Part shown: positions 1 to 8,984 of the stretch, piece after piece
How positions within the stretch are numbered: the first letter of the stretch is position 1
How the letters are laid out: each line of letters begins with the position of its first letter
Source: Streptomyces ardesiacus
Lineage (GTDB): Bacteria; Actinomycetota; Actinomycetes; Streptomycetales; Streptomycetaceae
Assembly: GCF_003112575.1 (NCBI RefSeq)
Contig: NZ_BEWC01000010.1
Coordinates: 372,001-436,000, forward strand
Length of the DNA stretch: 64,000 nt
Reading direction: 5' to 3'
Program-made: the position numbers and the translations under genes
Notes under the pieces: generated by a model
The model's input: only the letters and a program-made list of their open reading frames with translations
The model's database searches: none
Told to the model about the DNA's origin: nothing

Positions 1-955
1 GACCCTCGGCGAAGCCCATGTACCAGTCGGGCTGGGCGCCGGTCGACACCTGGTCCGGACGGTAGGGGCCGATGGCCCAGATCGGGTTGACCGACACGAT
101 GCCGGCGATCGCCGCGATGACACCGAAGACCAGGAAGAAGAAGCCGCCCGCCTTCGCCATGTACACCGGCAGCAGCGGCATGCCGACGACGTTCTTGTTG
201 GTCTTGCCGGGACCCGCGAACTGGGTGTGCTTGTGGTAGAAGACCAGGATCAGGTGGCCGACCACGAGCCCGAGCATGATGCCCGGCAGCAGCAGGATGT
301 GGATCGAGTAGAACCGGGCGACGAAGTCGGTCCCGGGGAACTCCCCGCCGAACAGGAACATCGAGATGTACGTACCGACGATCGGCACGGACAGGATCGC
401 GCCCTGGGTGAAGCGGACACCGGTGCCGGAGAGCAGGTCGTCCGGGAGCGAGTAGCCGGTGAACCCGGTGAACATGCCGAGGACGAACAGCAGGAAGCCG
501 AACAGCCAGTTGATCTCACGCGGCTTGCGGAACGCGCCGGTGAAGAAGACGCGCATCATGTGCACGAACATGCCGGCGAGGAAGATGATCGCCGCCCAGT
601 GGTGGATCTGCCGGATCAGCAGACCGCCGCGCACGTCGAAGCTGATGTCGAGCGTCGACTTGTACGCCTCACTCATCAGCTGTCCCTGCATGGGGACGTA
701 CGAGCCGTGGTACGTGACCTCGTTCATCGACGGGTGGAAGAACAGCGTCAGGTACACACCCGTGAGGATGATGATGATGAAGCTGTAGAGGCAGACCTCA
801 CCCAGCATGAACGACCAGTGGTCGGGGAAGATCTTGCGCATGTTGGCCTTGGCCAGGGAGTAGATCCCCAGCCGGCCGTCGGCCCAGTCGGCGACCCGTT
901 CGCCGGCCGGTGCCTTCCCGCGAGAGCGGGGTGCGTCGTTGGCTGCAGTACTCAT
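1..955 (-). CDS. qcrB: Cytochrome bc1 complex cytochrome b subunit, 3' end cut by the window edge
   Basis: QcrB is the membrane cytochrome b of the bc1 complex, which passes electrons from menaquinol to QcrC and then to the cytochrome aa3 oxidase. The minus-strand frame is open from ATG at 955 to the window edge, about 318 codons, so the C-terminal part is missing. The visible protein begins MSTAANDAPRSRGK, is strongly hydrophobic and carries the RQIHHWAA and GYSLPDDLLSGTG segments typical of cytochrome b (heme-ligand helix and quinol region). Its ATG overlaps the TGA of qcrA (ATGA), indicating translational coupling in a qcrC-qcrA-qcrB transcript. Family assignment is secure. Confidence 0.95.
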   Translation of the reverse strand, partial: MSTAANDAPRSRGKAPAGERVADWADGRLGIYSLAKANMRKIFPDHWSFMLGEVCLYSFIIIILTGVYLTLFFHPSMNEVTYHGSYVPMQGQLMSEAYKSTLDISFDVRGGLLIRQIHHWAAIIFLAGMFVHMMRVFFTGAFRKPREINWLFGFLLFVLGMFTGFTGYSLPDDLLSGTGVRFTQGAILSVPIVGTYISMFLFGGEFPGTDFVARFYSIHILLLPGIMLGLVVGHLILVFYHKHTQFAGPGKTNKNVVGMPLLPVYMAKAGGFFFLVFGVIAAIAGIVSVNPIWAIGPYRPDQVSTGAQPDWYMGFAEG

Positions 956-2007
956 CCGCGCTCCCAGAATGCAGGACCGACGGGCTCCTCGAAGTCGCTG
1001 AGCGCCTCGAGGTACCCCTCGTCGTTCACACCGATGCGCAGCTGCGGCAGCGGGTGACCGGCGGGACCGAAGATGACCCGGGCGCCGTCGGCAAGGTCGA
1101 AGGTGGACTGGTGGCAGGGGCAGAGCGCGTGGTGCGTCTGCTGCTCGTACAGGGAGATCGGGCAACCGACGTGGGTGCAGATCTTCGAGTACGCCACGAT
1201 GCCCTCGTGCGACCACTCGAGCTCGCGCTTGTCCTTGATGGAGTCCGGCTCCAGCCGGATGATCATCAGGGCGGCCTTGGCGATCTCGTTCTGGAAGTCG
1301 TGGTCGTGCTCCTCCAGGCCCTCGGGCTTGGCGAAGGTGAGGGAACCGACCCCGATGTCCGACGGGCGCATCGGCTCGTTCGTGTTCATGTTGACGAGCA
1401 GCTTGCCCTTGGACCACAGCGTGTGGCGGAGCTTCGTCCCGGGCAGCGGGCCGAGGTCGCGCAGCAGGAAGACGCCGGAGAGCGGCATCAGCGTGAGCGC
1501 GCCCAGCATCGTGTTGCGGATCAGCTTGCGCCGCCCGATCACCGACTCCTTGGCGCCCTGCTTGAAGTCCGCGTGGACCTTCGCACGGGTCTCGGGGTCG
1601 GCCTCGATCGGGTGCCGCTCGTCGGCGACCTCCTCGTCGGACATCAGGGTGCGCGCCCAGTGGACGGCGCCCGCGCCGATGGTGAACAGCGCCACGCCCA
1701 GGGTCAGGCCCAGCGCGAAGTTCATCGCGTTGATGTGCCCGAGCGGGAAGACGTAGATCGACTTGTCGTGCGGGATCGCGACGAACGAGGCGATGAAGCC
1801 GAGGGTGGCCAGCATCGACACCGTGAACAGCAGGGCGACCGCGCGCTCGGACCGCTTGGCGGCCCGCTCGTCGATGTCCTGGATCCGGTGCTCGTGGGGC
1901 GGCAGCCCCGGGTCCGCGAACGGGTTCTTGTCGTCCGCGGGCTTCGGCACGTGCGTGCCGCCCTGCTCAGCCGGCAGGTTCTCTTCTGGAATGTCTTGGC
2001 TACTCAT
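952..2007 (-). CDS. qcrA: Rieske iron-sulfur subunit of cytochrome bc1 complex
   Basis: This is the Rieske 2Fe-2S subunit of the bc1 complex, 351 residues. Cluster ligands are visible as CTHVGC (C277, H279, C282) and CPCH (C296, C298, H299). Three hydrophobic segments precede the Rieske domain, and the last follows a twin-arginine stretch, GRRKLIRNT near residue 158. That is the actinobacterial three-helix Rieske architecture, in which the folded cluster domain is moved by Tat. The start chosen (ATG at 2007, MSSQDIPEEN) overlaps the qcrC stop as ATGA. An in-frame start 12 codons upstream would lie inside qcrC and is less likely. Confidence 0.96.
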   Translation of the reverse strand: MSSQDIPEENLPAEQGGTHVPKPADDKNPFADPGLPPHEHRIQDIDERAAKRSERAVALLFTVSMLATLGFIASFVAIPHDKSIYVFPLGHINAMNFALGLTLGVALFTIGAGAVHWARTLMSDEEVADERHPIEADPETRAKVHADFKQGAKESVIGRRKLIRNTMLGALTLMPLSGVFLLRDLGPLPGTKLRHTLWSKGKLLVNMNTNEPMRPSDIGVGSLTFAKPEGLEEHDHDFQNEIAKAALMIIRLEPDSIKDKRELEWSHEGIVAYSKICTHVGCPISLYEQQTHHALCPCHQSTFDLADGARVIFGPAGHPLPQLRIGVNDEGYLEALSDFEEPVGPAFWERG

Positions 2008-2813
2008 GACTTCTTGGCCTTTGCGGTCCGAGCGGCGACCCACACGGCGACGGCGATGCAGGCACCCAGGCCGAAGATCCAGCCGAACAGGCCCTCGCTG
2101 ACCGGCCCGAGGCCGCCGAGCGACAGACCGCCCGGGTCCACGGTCTCGTCACCGTTGACCGCGTCCAGGTAGGCGATGATGTCCTTCTTGTTCTGCTCCG
2201 ACAGCGTGGTGTCGGGGAAGGAGGGCATGTTCTGCGGGCCGGTCTGCATGGCCTCGTAGATGTGCTTCGGGTTGACACCCTCGAGGGTCGGCGCGAACTT
2301 GCCGTGCGTCAGGGCACCGCCCTTGCCGGTGAAGTTGTGGCACTGCGCGCAGTTGGTGCGGAACAGCTCACCGCCCTTGGCGATGTCCGCGCCCTCGGGG
2401 CCGTACTTCTCCTCCGAGGGGACGGCCGGACCGGCACCCAGCGAGGCGATGTACGCCGCGAGCTGGTCGATCTCCGCCTGGGAGTAGATGACCTTCTTCT
2501 TCGGGACCTGCGCGCCGGGCTGCTGGGCCGGCATACGGCCGGTGCCCACCTGGAAGTCGACGGCCGCGGCGCCCACGCCGACCAGGCTCGGACCGTCGGT
2601 GCTGCCCTGCCCTCCGGTGCCGTGGCAACTGGCACAGCCGACGGCGTAGAGCTTCTTGCCCTCGTCGATGGCGAGGGACTGGGCGGTTTCATCGGCCTGC
2701 GCCTTGCTCGCGGGTGCGAACGCGGCGTACAGCCCCCCTGTGCATGCCAGCGCGAGGAGTAGGACGACGAGTGCCGCCAGCGGATGGCGTCGTCGTGCGG
2801 AGAGCTTTTTCAC
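2004..2813 (-). CDS. qcrC: Diheme cytochrome c subunit of bc1 complex
   Basis: QcrC (269 residues, GTG start) is the membrane-bound diheme cytochrome c that hands electrons directly to the aa3 oxidase in actinobacteria, which generally lack a soluble cytochrome c. Two CXXCH heme sites are visible: CASCH (C60/C63/H64) and CAQCH (C155/C158/H159). An N-terminal signal-anchor (about residues 11-33) and a C-terminal membrane segment (about 240-262) frame two cytochrome c domains. Its stop overlaps the qcrA start. ctaE lies 65 bp upstream on the same strand and probably shares the transcript. Confidence 0.96.
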   Translation of the reverse strand: MKKLSARRRHPLAALVVLLLALACTGGLYAAFAPASKAQADETAQSLAIDEGKKLYAVGCASCHGTGGQGSTDGPSLVGVGAAAVDFQVGTGRMPAQQPGAQVPKKKVIYSQAEIDQLAAYIASLGAGPAVPSEEKYGPEGADIAKGGELFRTNCAQCHNFTGKGGALTHGKFAPTLEGVNPKHIYEAMQTGPQNMPSFPDTTLSEQNKKDIIAYLDAVNGDETVDPGGLSLGGLGPVSEGLFGWIFGLGACIAVAVWVAARTAKAKKS

Positions 2814-2878
2814 GGATTACCCCGGTGTCAGGATCTTCTGCGTCGATGCTTCTGGTATTGCGCGGGTGCGTGCCGCGA

Positions 2879-3499
2879 CTACTTGATCAGGTAGATCGTG
2901 GCGAACAGGCCGATCCAGACGACATCGACGAAGTGCCAGTAGTAGGACACGACGATGGCGGCGGTCGCCTGCTCGTGGGTGAACCTCCGGGCCGCGTAGG
3001 TGCGGCCGAGGACCAGCAGGAAGGCGATCAGTCCGCCCGTCACGTGCAGTCCGTGGAAGCCGGTGGTCAGGTAGAACGCCGAGCCGTACGGGTCCGACGA
3101 GAGCGAGATGCCCTCGTGCTTGACCAGCTCGGTGTACTCGAACACCTGACCGCCGATGAAGATCGCACCCATCACGAAGGTGACGATGAACCACATCCGG
3201 AGCTTCTTCACGTCCCCGCGCTCGGCCGCGAACACGCCGAGCTGGCAGGTGAGGGAGGAGAGCACCAGGATCGTGGTGTTCGTCGCGGAGAACGGGATGT
3301 TCAGCGCGTCGGCCTTCTCGGACCAGAAGTCCGGGCCGGTCACCGATCGCAGGGTGAAGTACATCGCGAAGAGGGCCGCGAAGAACATCAGCTCGGAACT
3401 CAACCAGATGATGGTTCCGACGCTGGTGAGGTTCGGCCGGTTGACCGACGGGTGCGCGTGCCCGGTTTCTACTGTCGTTGCTGTCGCCACGACCGACAT
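2879..3499 (-). CDS. ctaE: Cytochrome c oxidase subunit III
   Basis: Subunit III of the aa3-type cytochrome c oxidase, 206 residues, with five hydrophobic helices and family segments such as [26 protein letters not shown] and [15 protein letters not shown]. It is separated from ctaC-D-F but lies directly upstream of qcrC. This arrangement is usual in actinobacteria and fits the bc1-aa3 supercomplex. The ATG start at 3499 sits in the middle of a perfect 21-bp palindrome (3490-3510), and no strong Shine-Dalgarno is visible upstream, so initiation may be unusual or regulated. Confidence 0.95.
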
Positions 3500-3510
3500 T
3501 ATGTCGGTCG
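3490..3510. promoter_or_regulatory. Perfect palindrome spanning the ctaE start codon
   Basis: Arms CGACCGACAT (3490-3499) and ATGTCGGTCG (3501-3510) are perfectly complementary around a single base. The ctaE ATG (3499-3497, minus strand) lies inside it. The position suggests an operator or an RNA structure controlling the ctaE-qcrCAB transcript. No binding protein can be named from sequence. Confidence 0.5.
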
Positions 3511-3696
3511 CTTATCCCGCCCTCACCCCGGGGGGTGCCGTTCGGTGTGTTCCCCCTGTCTGCACTGCCCGGATGGCCCATCGAACGGCCCGTCGAAGCC
3601 CTGTCCGAACCAGTGCTGACGAGGCGTCCGAGGGGGTAGCATCCGGCCCAACGGGCTGCGACAGCCTCACCGGTCTCACCGCGTATCGGAGGAAGC

Positions 3697-4098
3697 ATGC
3701 AGGCGACCGCCACGGTGCTGGTCTACAGCGACGACTCCAACACCCGCGAACAGGTGCGGCTCGCGACCGGCCGCCGGCCGGCCCCCGACGTGCCCGTGGT
3801 CGAGTTCGTGGAGTGCGCGACCCCGGCCGCCGTGCTCAGGGAACTGGACAAGGGCGGCATCGACGTCTGCGTCCTGGACGGCGAGGCCGTGCCCGTGGGG
3901 GGCATGGGCATGTGCCGGCAGATCAAGGACGAGGTCTTCCGGTGCCCGCCGGTGCTGCTGCTCATCGCACGGCCGCAGGACGCCTGGCTGGCGACCTGGA
4001 GCCGGGCGGAGGCGGCGGTGGCGTTGCCGGTGGAGCCGGTCGAGTTCGCGGGCGCGCTGGCTTCGCTGCTGCGGGAGAAGAAGCTGCAGGGGGTCTAG
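3697..4098 (+). CDS. Small single-domain receiver-like protein
   Basis: 133-residue protein with the shape of a stand-alone response-regulator receiver. It starts TATVLVYSDDSN (acidic pair after beta1), has a candidate phospho-acceptor in DVCVLDGEAVP at about residue 56, and ends in a short helix. There is no DNA-binding or output domain. It is divergent from ctaE (197 bp gap) and convergent with the L,D-transpeptidase, sitting between the two blocks of cytochrome oxidase genes. A signalling role linked to respiration is inference from position only. The ATG at 3697 is preceded by GGAGGAAGC, a good ribosome binding site. Confidence 0.7.
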   Translation: MQATATVLVYSDDSNTREQVRLATGRRPAPDVPVVEFVECATPAAVLRELDKGGIDVCVLDGEAVPVGGMGMCRQIKDEVFRCPPVLLLIARPQDAWLATWSRAEAAVALPVEPVEFAGALASLLREKKLQGV

Positions 4099-4107
4099 AG
4101 CGCCCCG

Positions 4108-4143
4108 GGGGGCGGAGCCGCACAGTGCCGCGGCTCCGTGCCC
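4108..4143. terminator. Bidirectional terminator hairpin between convergent genes
   Basis: Stem GGAGCCGC (4114-4121) pairs with GCGGCTCC (4130-4137), extended by a G-run/C-run pairing with a small bulge. It lies between the stops of the receiver-like gene and the L,D-transpeptidase gene, so it can serve both strands. Confidence 0.7.
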
Positions 4144-4165
4144 CCGAGGTCTGCTGCCCGGGCCC

Positions 4166-5440
4166 CTAGGCGCTCTCCGGCCTGAGCCTGGCCCGCTCCC
4201 CCGTGCCCGCGGCGTTGTCCGTGCCGCCCGTCAGGGCGCTGCCCGTGCGCCACTTCGCCCAGTCCAGGTTCCAGTCGCCGTAGCCGTTGCCGAAGGGTTC
4301 CATCGTCTCGCCGCCCGAGTTGACGACCTCGACGAGGTCGCCCTCCTGGACGGTGTTGAAGAACCACTCGGCGTTGTCGGTGCTCATGCCGACGCAGCCG
4401 TGGCTGACGTTGGCGATGCCCTGGGAGCCGACGGACCAGGGGGCGGCGTGCACGTACTCGCCGCTCCAGGTCACGCGGGTGGCCCAGTAGACCGGCAGGT
4501 CATACGACTCCGAGGAGCCCTCGGCGATGCCGACGGTGCTGCTGCGCATGCGTACGAAGGATTCCTTGCCGAGGACGACCTTGACGCCGTCGCGGGTCTC
4601 GAAGCCGGGCTTGCCGGTGGTGACCGGGATCTCCCGGATCTCCTCGCCGTCCTGGAAGACCGTGAGCGTGTGCGCGGCGGCGTCGGTGACGGCCACGACG
4701 CGGTCGTCCGTGGTGATCGTCAGGGGCTTGGCCTTGCCGCCCCACATCCGGTCGCCGATCTTGATGCCCTCGAGGGTGCTGTGCACCTTGACGGTGGCGT
4801 GCGCGGGCCAGTACTCCTCGGGCCGGTAGTGGAGCTTCTTGTCGTCCACCCAGTACCAGGCGCCCTTCACCGCGGGCGTGGAGTCGACCTTCAGGGCGCG
4901 CTCCACTATGGCCCGCTGGGCGGGGTCCTGGACGGGCTGGCTCAGCTCCGCCGTGACGGGCTGGCCGACGCCGTACGCGCCCGCCTTGGGCCCGAAGGCG
5001 ACGTCCAGGGTCTTCTTGGCACCGGGCTTCCCGGTCTCGAAGGTGAGGACCTTGCGGCCGGGCGCCCCGTCCCCGTCCTCGGTGCTGACGCGCACCGTGT
5101 AGCTGGCGTTGGCGGCCAGGGGGGAGGTGCTGTGCCAGCGGGCTCCGTCGGCGGACAGCTCGCCCGCGACGTGGCGTCCGGTCGCATCGACGGCTGTGAC
5201 GTCCGTGATGCGCCCGTCGGCGCCCTCGGCGACCACCTCCAGGGGTTTGTCCGGGTCGGCCTTCTTCCCGGCGTCCTTGGGGCCGTTGAAGGAGATCTGG
5301 CCCGCCGCGTCGTAGGGGTTGGCGGACAACGGGTTGTCGTCGCCGCTGCAGGCGGTGACGCTCGCGCCGAGGGCGATCACCAGCAGGGTGCAGCCGACGA
5401 CCGTACGCCCCCGCGCCTGGAAGTGAACCGGGTTGCTCAT
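4166..5440 (-). CDS. L,D-transpeptidase lipoprotein (YkuD family) with Ig-like domains
   Basis: Secreted cell-wall enzyme of 424 residues that likely makes 3-3 peptidoglycan cross-links. An N-terminal lipoprotein signal ends at SVTAC (C31). Two beta-rich Ig-like segments (about residues 45-150 and 155-245) precede a YkuD domain at about 250-385. The catalytic motif is visible as HAAPW followed by SHGCVGM, with nucleophile C349 and its histidine. This is the actinobacterial Ldt layout known from mycobacteria. It is unrelated in function to the flanking oxidase genes. The start codon ATG at 5440 gives a normal lipoprotein signal. Confidence 0.93.
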   Translation of the reverse strand: MSNPVHFQARGRTVVGCTLLVIALGASVTACSGDDNPLSANPYDAAGQISFNGPKDAGKKADPDKPLEVVAEGADGRITDVTAVDATGRHVAGELSADGARWHSTSPLAANASYTVRVSTEDGDGAPGRKVLTFETGKPGAKKTLDVAFGPKAGAYGVGQPVTAELSQPVQDPAQRAIVERALKVDSTPAVKGAWYWVDDKKLHYRPEEYWPAHATVKVHSTLEGIKIGDRMWGGKAKPLTITTDDRVVAVTDAAAHTLTVFQDGEEIREIPVTTGKPGFETRDGVKVVLGKESFVRMRSSTVGIAEGSSESYDLPVYWATRVTWSGEYVHAAPWSVGSQGIANVSHGCVGMSTDNAEWFFNTVQEGDLVEVVNSGGETMEPFGNGYGDWNLDWAKWRTGSALTGGTDNAAGTGERARLRPESA

Positions 5441-5515
5441 GAGCCCACGCTAGGGAGAGACGTCAACGGCGGCACGGTGGATAAGCCGGACGGGTGAGCG
5501 GCGATAGGACAGACG

Positions 5516-5555
5516 AAGGGGCCCGGACGCTCCTGACGGAGTGTCCGGGCCCCTT
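5516..5555. terminator. Terminator hairpin downstream of ctaF
   Basis: Perfect 13-bp arms: AAGGGGCCCGGAC (5516-5528) and its complement at 5543-5555, with further pairing inside the loop. It sits 16 bp beyond the ctaF stop and most likely ends the ctaC-D-F transcript. Confidence 0.8.
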
Positions 5556-5570
5556 GGTGCGCGGCGCGTG

Positions 5571-5969
5571 CTACTGGGTGCGGTTCTCACCGCGGTAGTA
5601 CTCGAAGACCCAGCCGAACAGGCCGATCAGCAGGATCGGTGCCGAGAAGTACACCAGCCACCAGCCGAGGGCGATGCCCATGAAGGCGAAGGCGCCACCG
5701 ACGGCGAGCGCCAGCGGCTGCCAGCTGTGCGGGCTGAAGAACCCGACCTCACCGGCGTCGTCCGCGACGTCCGCCTCGGTGTTGTCCTGCGCGCCCACGT
5801 CGACCCGCCGCGCCGTGAAGGCGAGGTAGAAGCCGACCATGATGGCCAGGCCGAAGGCCAGGAAGAGCGCGGTGGTGCCCGCCGGCTCCTTCGACCAGTA
5901 GCCGTAGACGATCGCCACGGCGAGCAGGAAGACGCTCAGCCAGATGAAAATCTTGCCCTGGATCTTCAC
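5571..5969 (-). CDS. ctaF: Actinobacterial cytochrome c oxidase subunit IV
   Basis: Small fourth subunit of the aa3 oxidase, 132 residues. It starts at GTG 5969, whose bases overlap the ctaD stop (GTGA), showing coupling. The protein has an N-terminal pair of membrane helices (about residues 8-50) and a C-terminal pair (about 85-122), as in the actinobacteria-specific CtaF family. It is the last gene of ctaC-ctaD-ctaF and is followed by a strong hairpin. Confidence 0.93.
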   Translation of the reverse strand: MKIQGKIFIWLSVFLLAVAIVYGYWSKEPAGTTALFLAFGLAIMVGFYLAFTARRVDVGAQDNTEADVADDAGEVGFFSPHSWQPLALAVGGAFAFMGIALGWWLVYFSAPILLIGLFGWVFEYYRGENRTQ

Positions 5970-7702
5970 TTCCCGGCCTCCTTGCCGCCGGCGAGGGCCT
6001 TCTCACCGTGGCCGACGTTCTCCAGCTGGTCGAGCGCGGAGATCTCGGGGTAGTGCAGGTCGAAGGCGGGGGATTCACTGCGGATGCGCGGCAGCGTGAG
6101 GAAGTTGTGCCGCGGCGGCGGGCAGGAGGTCGCCCACTCCAGCGAACGGCCGTAGCCCCACGGGTCGTCCACCTCGATCTTCTTGCCGTACTTGGCGGTC
6201 TTCCAGATGTTGTAGAAGAACGGCAGGATCGACATGCCGAGCAGGAACGAGCTGATCGTCGAGATCGTGTTCAGGGCGGTGAAGCCGTCCGCGGCCAGGT
6301 AGTCGGCGTAGCGGCGCGGCATGCCCTCGGCGCCCAGCCAGTGCTGGACCAGGAACGTGCCGTGGAAGCCGATGAACAGCGTCCAGAAGGTGATCTTGCC
6401 GAGGCGTTCGTCCAGCATCTTGCCGGTGAACTTCGGCCACCAGAAGTGGAAGCCGGCGAACATCGCGAACACCACGGTGCCGAACACCACGTAGTGGAAG
6501 TGCGCCACCACGAAGTACGAGTCCGAGACGTGGAAGTCCAGCGGCGGCGAGGCCAGGATGACACCGGTCAGACCACCGAAGAGGAAGGTGACCAGGAAGC
6601 CGGTGGACCACAGCATCGGTGTCTCGAAGGACAGCGACCCCTTCCACATGGTGCCGATCCAGTTGAAGAACTTCACACCGGTCGGGACCGCGATCAGGAA
6701 GGTCATGAAGGAGAAGAACGGCAGCAGCACGCCGCCCGTGACGTACATGTGGTGCGCCCACACCGTCACCGACAGACCCGCGATCGCGATCGTCGCGCCG
6801 ATCAGGCCCATGTAGCCGAAGATCGGCTTGCGGGAGAAGACCGGGATGATCTCACTGACGATGCCGAAGAACGGCAGCGCGATGATGTAGACCTCCGGAT
6901 GCCCGAAGAACCAGAACAGGTGCTGCCACAGCAGGGCCCCGCCGTTGGACGAGTCGAAGATGTGGGCACCGAACTTGCGGTCAGCCTCCAGCGCGAACAG
7001 GGCCGCGGCCAGCACCGGGAAGGCCAGCAGGACCAGAACACCGGTCAGCAGCACGTTCCAGGTGAAGATCGGCATGCGGAACATGGTCATGCCCGGCGCG
7101 CGCATGCAGATGATCGTGGTGATGAAGTTGACCGAGCCGAGGATGGTGCCGAAGCCGGAGAAGGCCAGACCCATGATCCACAGGTCACCGCCGATACCCG
7201 GCGAGTGCACCGCGTCCGACAGCGGCGAGTACGCGAACCAGCCGAAGTCGGCCGCGCCCTGCGGGGTCAGGAACCCGCCCACCGCGATGGTCGAGCCGAA
7301 CAGGTACAGCCAGTAGGCGAACATGTTCAGCCGCGGGAACGCCACGTCCGGCGCACCGATCTGCAGCGGCATGATCCAGTTCGCGAAGCCCGCGAACAGC
7401 GGCGTCGCGAACATCAGCAGCATGATCGTGCCGTGCATCGTGAACGCCTGGTTGAACTGCTCGTTCGACATGATCTGCAGACCGGGCCGGGCCAGCTCGG
7501 CGCGCATGAAGAGCGCCATCACCCCGCCGATCACGAAGAACGCGAACGACGTCACCAGGTACATCGTGCCGATCGTCTTGTGGTCGGTGGTCGTCAACCA
7601 CTTCACCACGACGTTGCCGGGCTGCTTGCGCCGTACCGGCAGCTCGTTCTCGTACGAGTCCTCCGCTGCCGAGGCACCCTGGGGTTCGTTGAGGATGCTC
7701 AC
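5966..7702 (-). CDS. ctaD: Cytochrome c oxidase subunit I
   Basis: Catalytic subunit I of the aa3-type heme-copper oxidase, 578 residues. It begins at GTG 7702 (VSILNEPQG), which overlaps the ctaC stop as GTGA. Visible family signatures include [11 protein letters not shown] (low-spin heme region), [15 protein letters not shown] (CuB ligands and the cross-linked His-Tyr pair), VWAHHMY and [11 protein letters not shown]. Twelve or so hydrophobic helices are present. A longer in-frame extension upstream would overlap ctaC extensively and is rejected. The gene has the length usual for Streptomyces CtaD. Confidence 0.97.
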   Translation of the reverse strand: MSILNEPQGASAAEDSYENELPVRRKQPGNVVVKWLTTTDHKTIGTMYLVTSFAFFVIGGVMALFMRAELARPGLQIMSNEQFNQAFTMHGTIMLLMFATPLFAGFANWIMPLQIGAPDVAFPRLNMFAYWLYLFGSTIAVGGFLTPQGAADFGWFAYSPLSDAVHSPGIGGDLWIMGLAFSGFGTILGSVNFITTIICMRAPGMTMFRMPIFTWNVLLTGVLVLLAFPVLAAALFALEADRKFGAHIFDSSNGGALLWQHLFWFFGHPEVYIIALPFFGIVSEIIPVFSRKPIFGYMGLIGATIAIAGLSVTVWAHHMYVTGGVLLPFFSFMTFLIAVPTGVKFFNWIGTMWKGSLSFETPMLWSTGFLVTFLFGGLTGVILASPPLDFHVSDSYFVVAHFHYVVFGTVVFAMFAGFHFWWPKFTGKMLDERLGKITFWTLFIGFHGTFLVQHWLGAEGMPRRYADYLAADGFTALNTISTISSFLLGMSILPFFYNIWKTAKYGKKIEVDDPWGYGRSLEWATSCPPPRHNFLTLPRIRSESPAFDLHYPEISALDQLENVGHGEKALAGGKEAGK

Positions 7703-8658
7703 AGGTTGTTCGTCTCCCGGTTCTTCTCGTGGCTCGTCTGAGCGATGCCCGCGGGAACGTAACCGGTCTGCCCCTTCTTCGCGAGGTCCTGGAGGTGCTG
7801 CTCGTAGCGCTCCGGGGAGACGACCTTGACGTTGAACAGCATCCGGGAGTGGTCCACGCCGCACAGCTCGGCGCACTTGCCCAGGAAGGTCCCCTCCTTG
7901 TTGGGGGTGACCTCGAAGGCGTTGGTGTGGCCCGGAATCACGTCCTGCTTCATGAGGAACGGCACCACCCAGAAGGAGTGGATGACGTCACGCGAGGTCA
8001 GGACGAAGCGGACCGTCTTGCCCTTGGGGAGCCAGAGGGTCGGGCCCGGGTTGTTGGTCTGCGGGTTCCGCGTGCCGGGGACACCGCAGTCGTAGACACC
8101 GCCGGCGTTGGCCGGGAAGTCCTCGACGAACCGGTCGGGGATGCCGGCCAGTTCCTTGGAGGTCTTGGCGTCGCCGGTGGAGCCCGGGACGTTCTCGATG
8201 TGGTTGAAGCACCAGCTCCACTGGAAGCCGACCACGTTGACCGTGAGGTCGGGCTTCTTGTTGAGGCTCATGAGATCGGACTCGTCACGCGCGGTGAAGT
8301 AGAACAGCACCGAGACGATGACGAGCGGAACCATGGTGTACAGCGCCTCGATGGGCAGGTTGTACCTGGTCTGCGGAGGGACCTCGACCTTGGTGCGGCT
8401 GCGCCGGTGGAAGAAGACACTCCACAGGATCAGGCCCCACACCAGCACGCCGGTGGCCAGCGCGGCAGCCCAGGAGCCCTGCCACAGGGAGAGGATCCGC
8501 GGAGCCTCTTCCGTGGTTGGGGTGGGCATGCCGAGGCGGGGGAAGTCCTCGTATGTGCAACCGGTGGCGGTCGCCAGGACCAGGCCCGCGGTCAGTGCCT
8601 GCAGCAGCTTCCGCCGCATCGGGCGCCGCGGCGAGCGGTCGGAGCCGTTGGGACTCAC
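7699..8658 (-). CDS. ctaC: Cytochrome c oxidase subunit II (CuA)
   Basis: Subunit II carries the CuA centre that accepts electrons from QcrC. With GTG at 8658 ([10 protein letters not shown]) the protein has 319 residues, and GGGAAGG upstream is a good ribosome binding site. The N-terminus has a lipoprotein-like signal ending at C34 (ATATGC), then two membrane helices (about 50-75 and 90-115) and a cupredoxin domain. The CuA motif is [12 protein letters not shown] near the C-terminus. It is the first gene of ctaC-ctaD-ctaF. A 50-codon longer frame exists but lacks a start supported by a ribosome binding site. Confidence 0.95.
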   Translation of the reverse strand: MSPNGSDRSPRRPMRRKLLQALTAGLVLATATGCTYEDFPRLGMPTPTTEEAPRILSLWQGSWAAALATGVLVWGLILWSVFFHRRSRTKVEVPPQTRYNLPIEALYTMVPLVIVSVLFYFTARDESDLMSLNKKPDLTVNVVGFQWSWCFNHIENVPGSTGDAKTSKELAGIPDRFVEDFPANAGGVYDCGVPGTRNPQTNNPGPTLWLPKGKTVRFVLTSRDVIHSFWVVPFLMKQDVIPGHTNAFEVTPNKEGTFLGKCAELCGVDHSRMLFNVKVVSPERYEQHLQDLAKKGQTGYVPAGIAQTSHEKNRETNNL

Positions 8659-8984
8659 GTAGCGCCTTCCCGAGAGTCTCGCCCGCGCGGTTGGCTGCGG
8701 CCTGCCTTCTCGCTGGTCGGTCGCCGCCCTGCGTCGGGCAGGGGTTTGATGTTTATGCGGACCAAACCCTAGCCGACGCCCTCCGGGGGGTCGCGGGGAG
8801 GGTGGCATACGCGCCGGGGGTCACTCCCAAGGGTGCGGTCGGGCGCCTGCGGGGAGGGTGCCAGGGGTTGTTCGGCGGCTGACGGTTCGTCGTGGTCGTG
8901 CGCGCCCACGCGGCTGAGCCGCACGCGTCACGGCCCGGTGCCCCTGACGGGGCGCCGCCGCCCCGGGCGTTCTAGCGTTGCCGT
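8659..8984. other. Divergent intergenic region, ctaC / cysteine desulfurase
   Basis: A 326-bp region without a plausible gene. It must carry the promoters of the ctaC-D-F transcript (minus) and of the desulfurase gene (plus). An AT-richer patch near 8748-8770 is the most likely promoter area for ctaC. I see no convincing palindrome or riboswitch. Confidence 0.5.
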
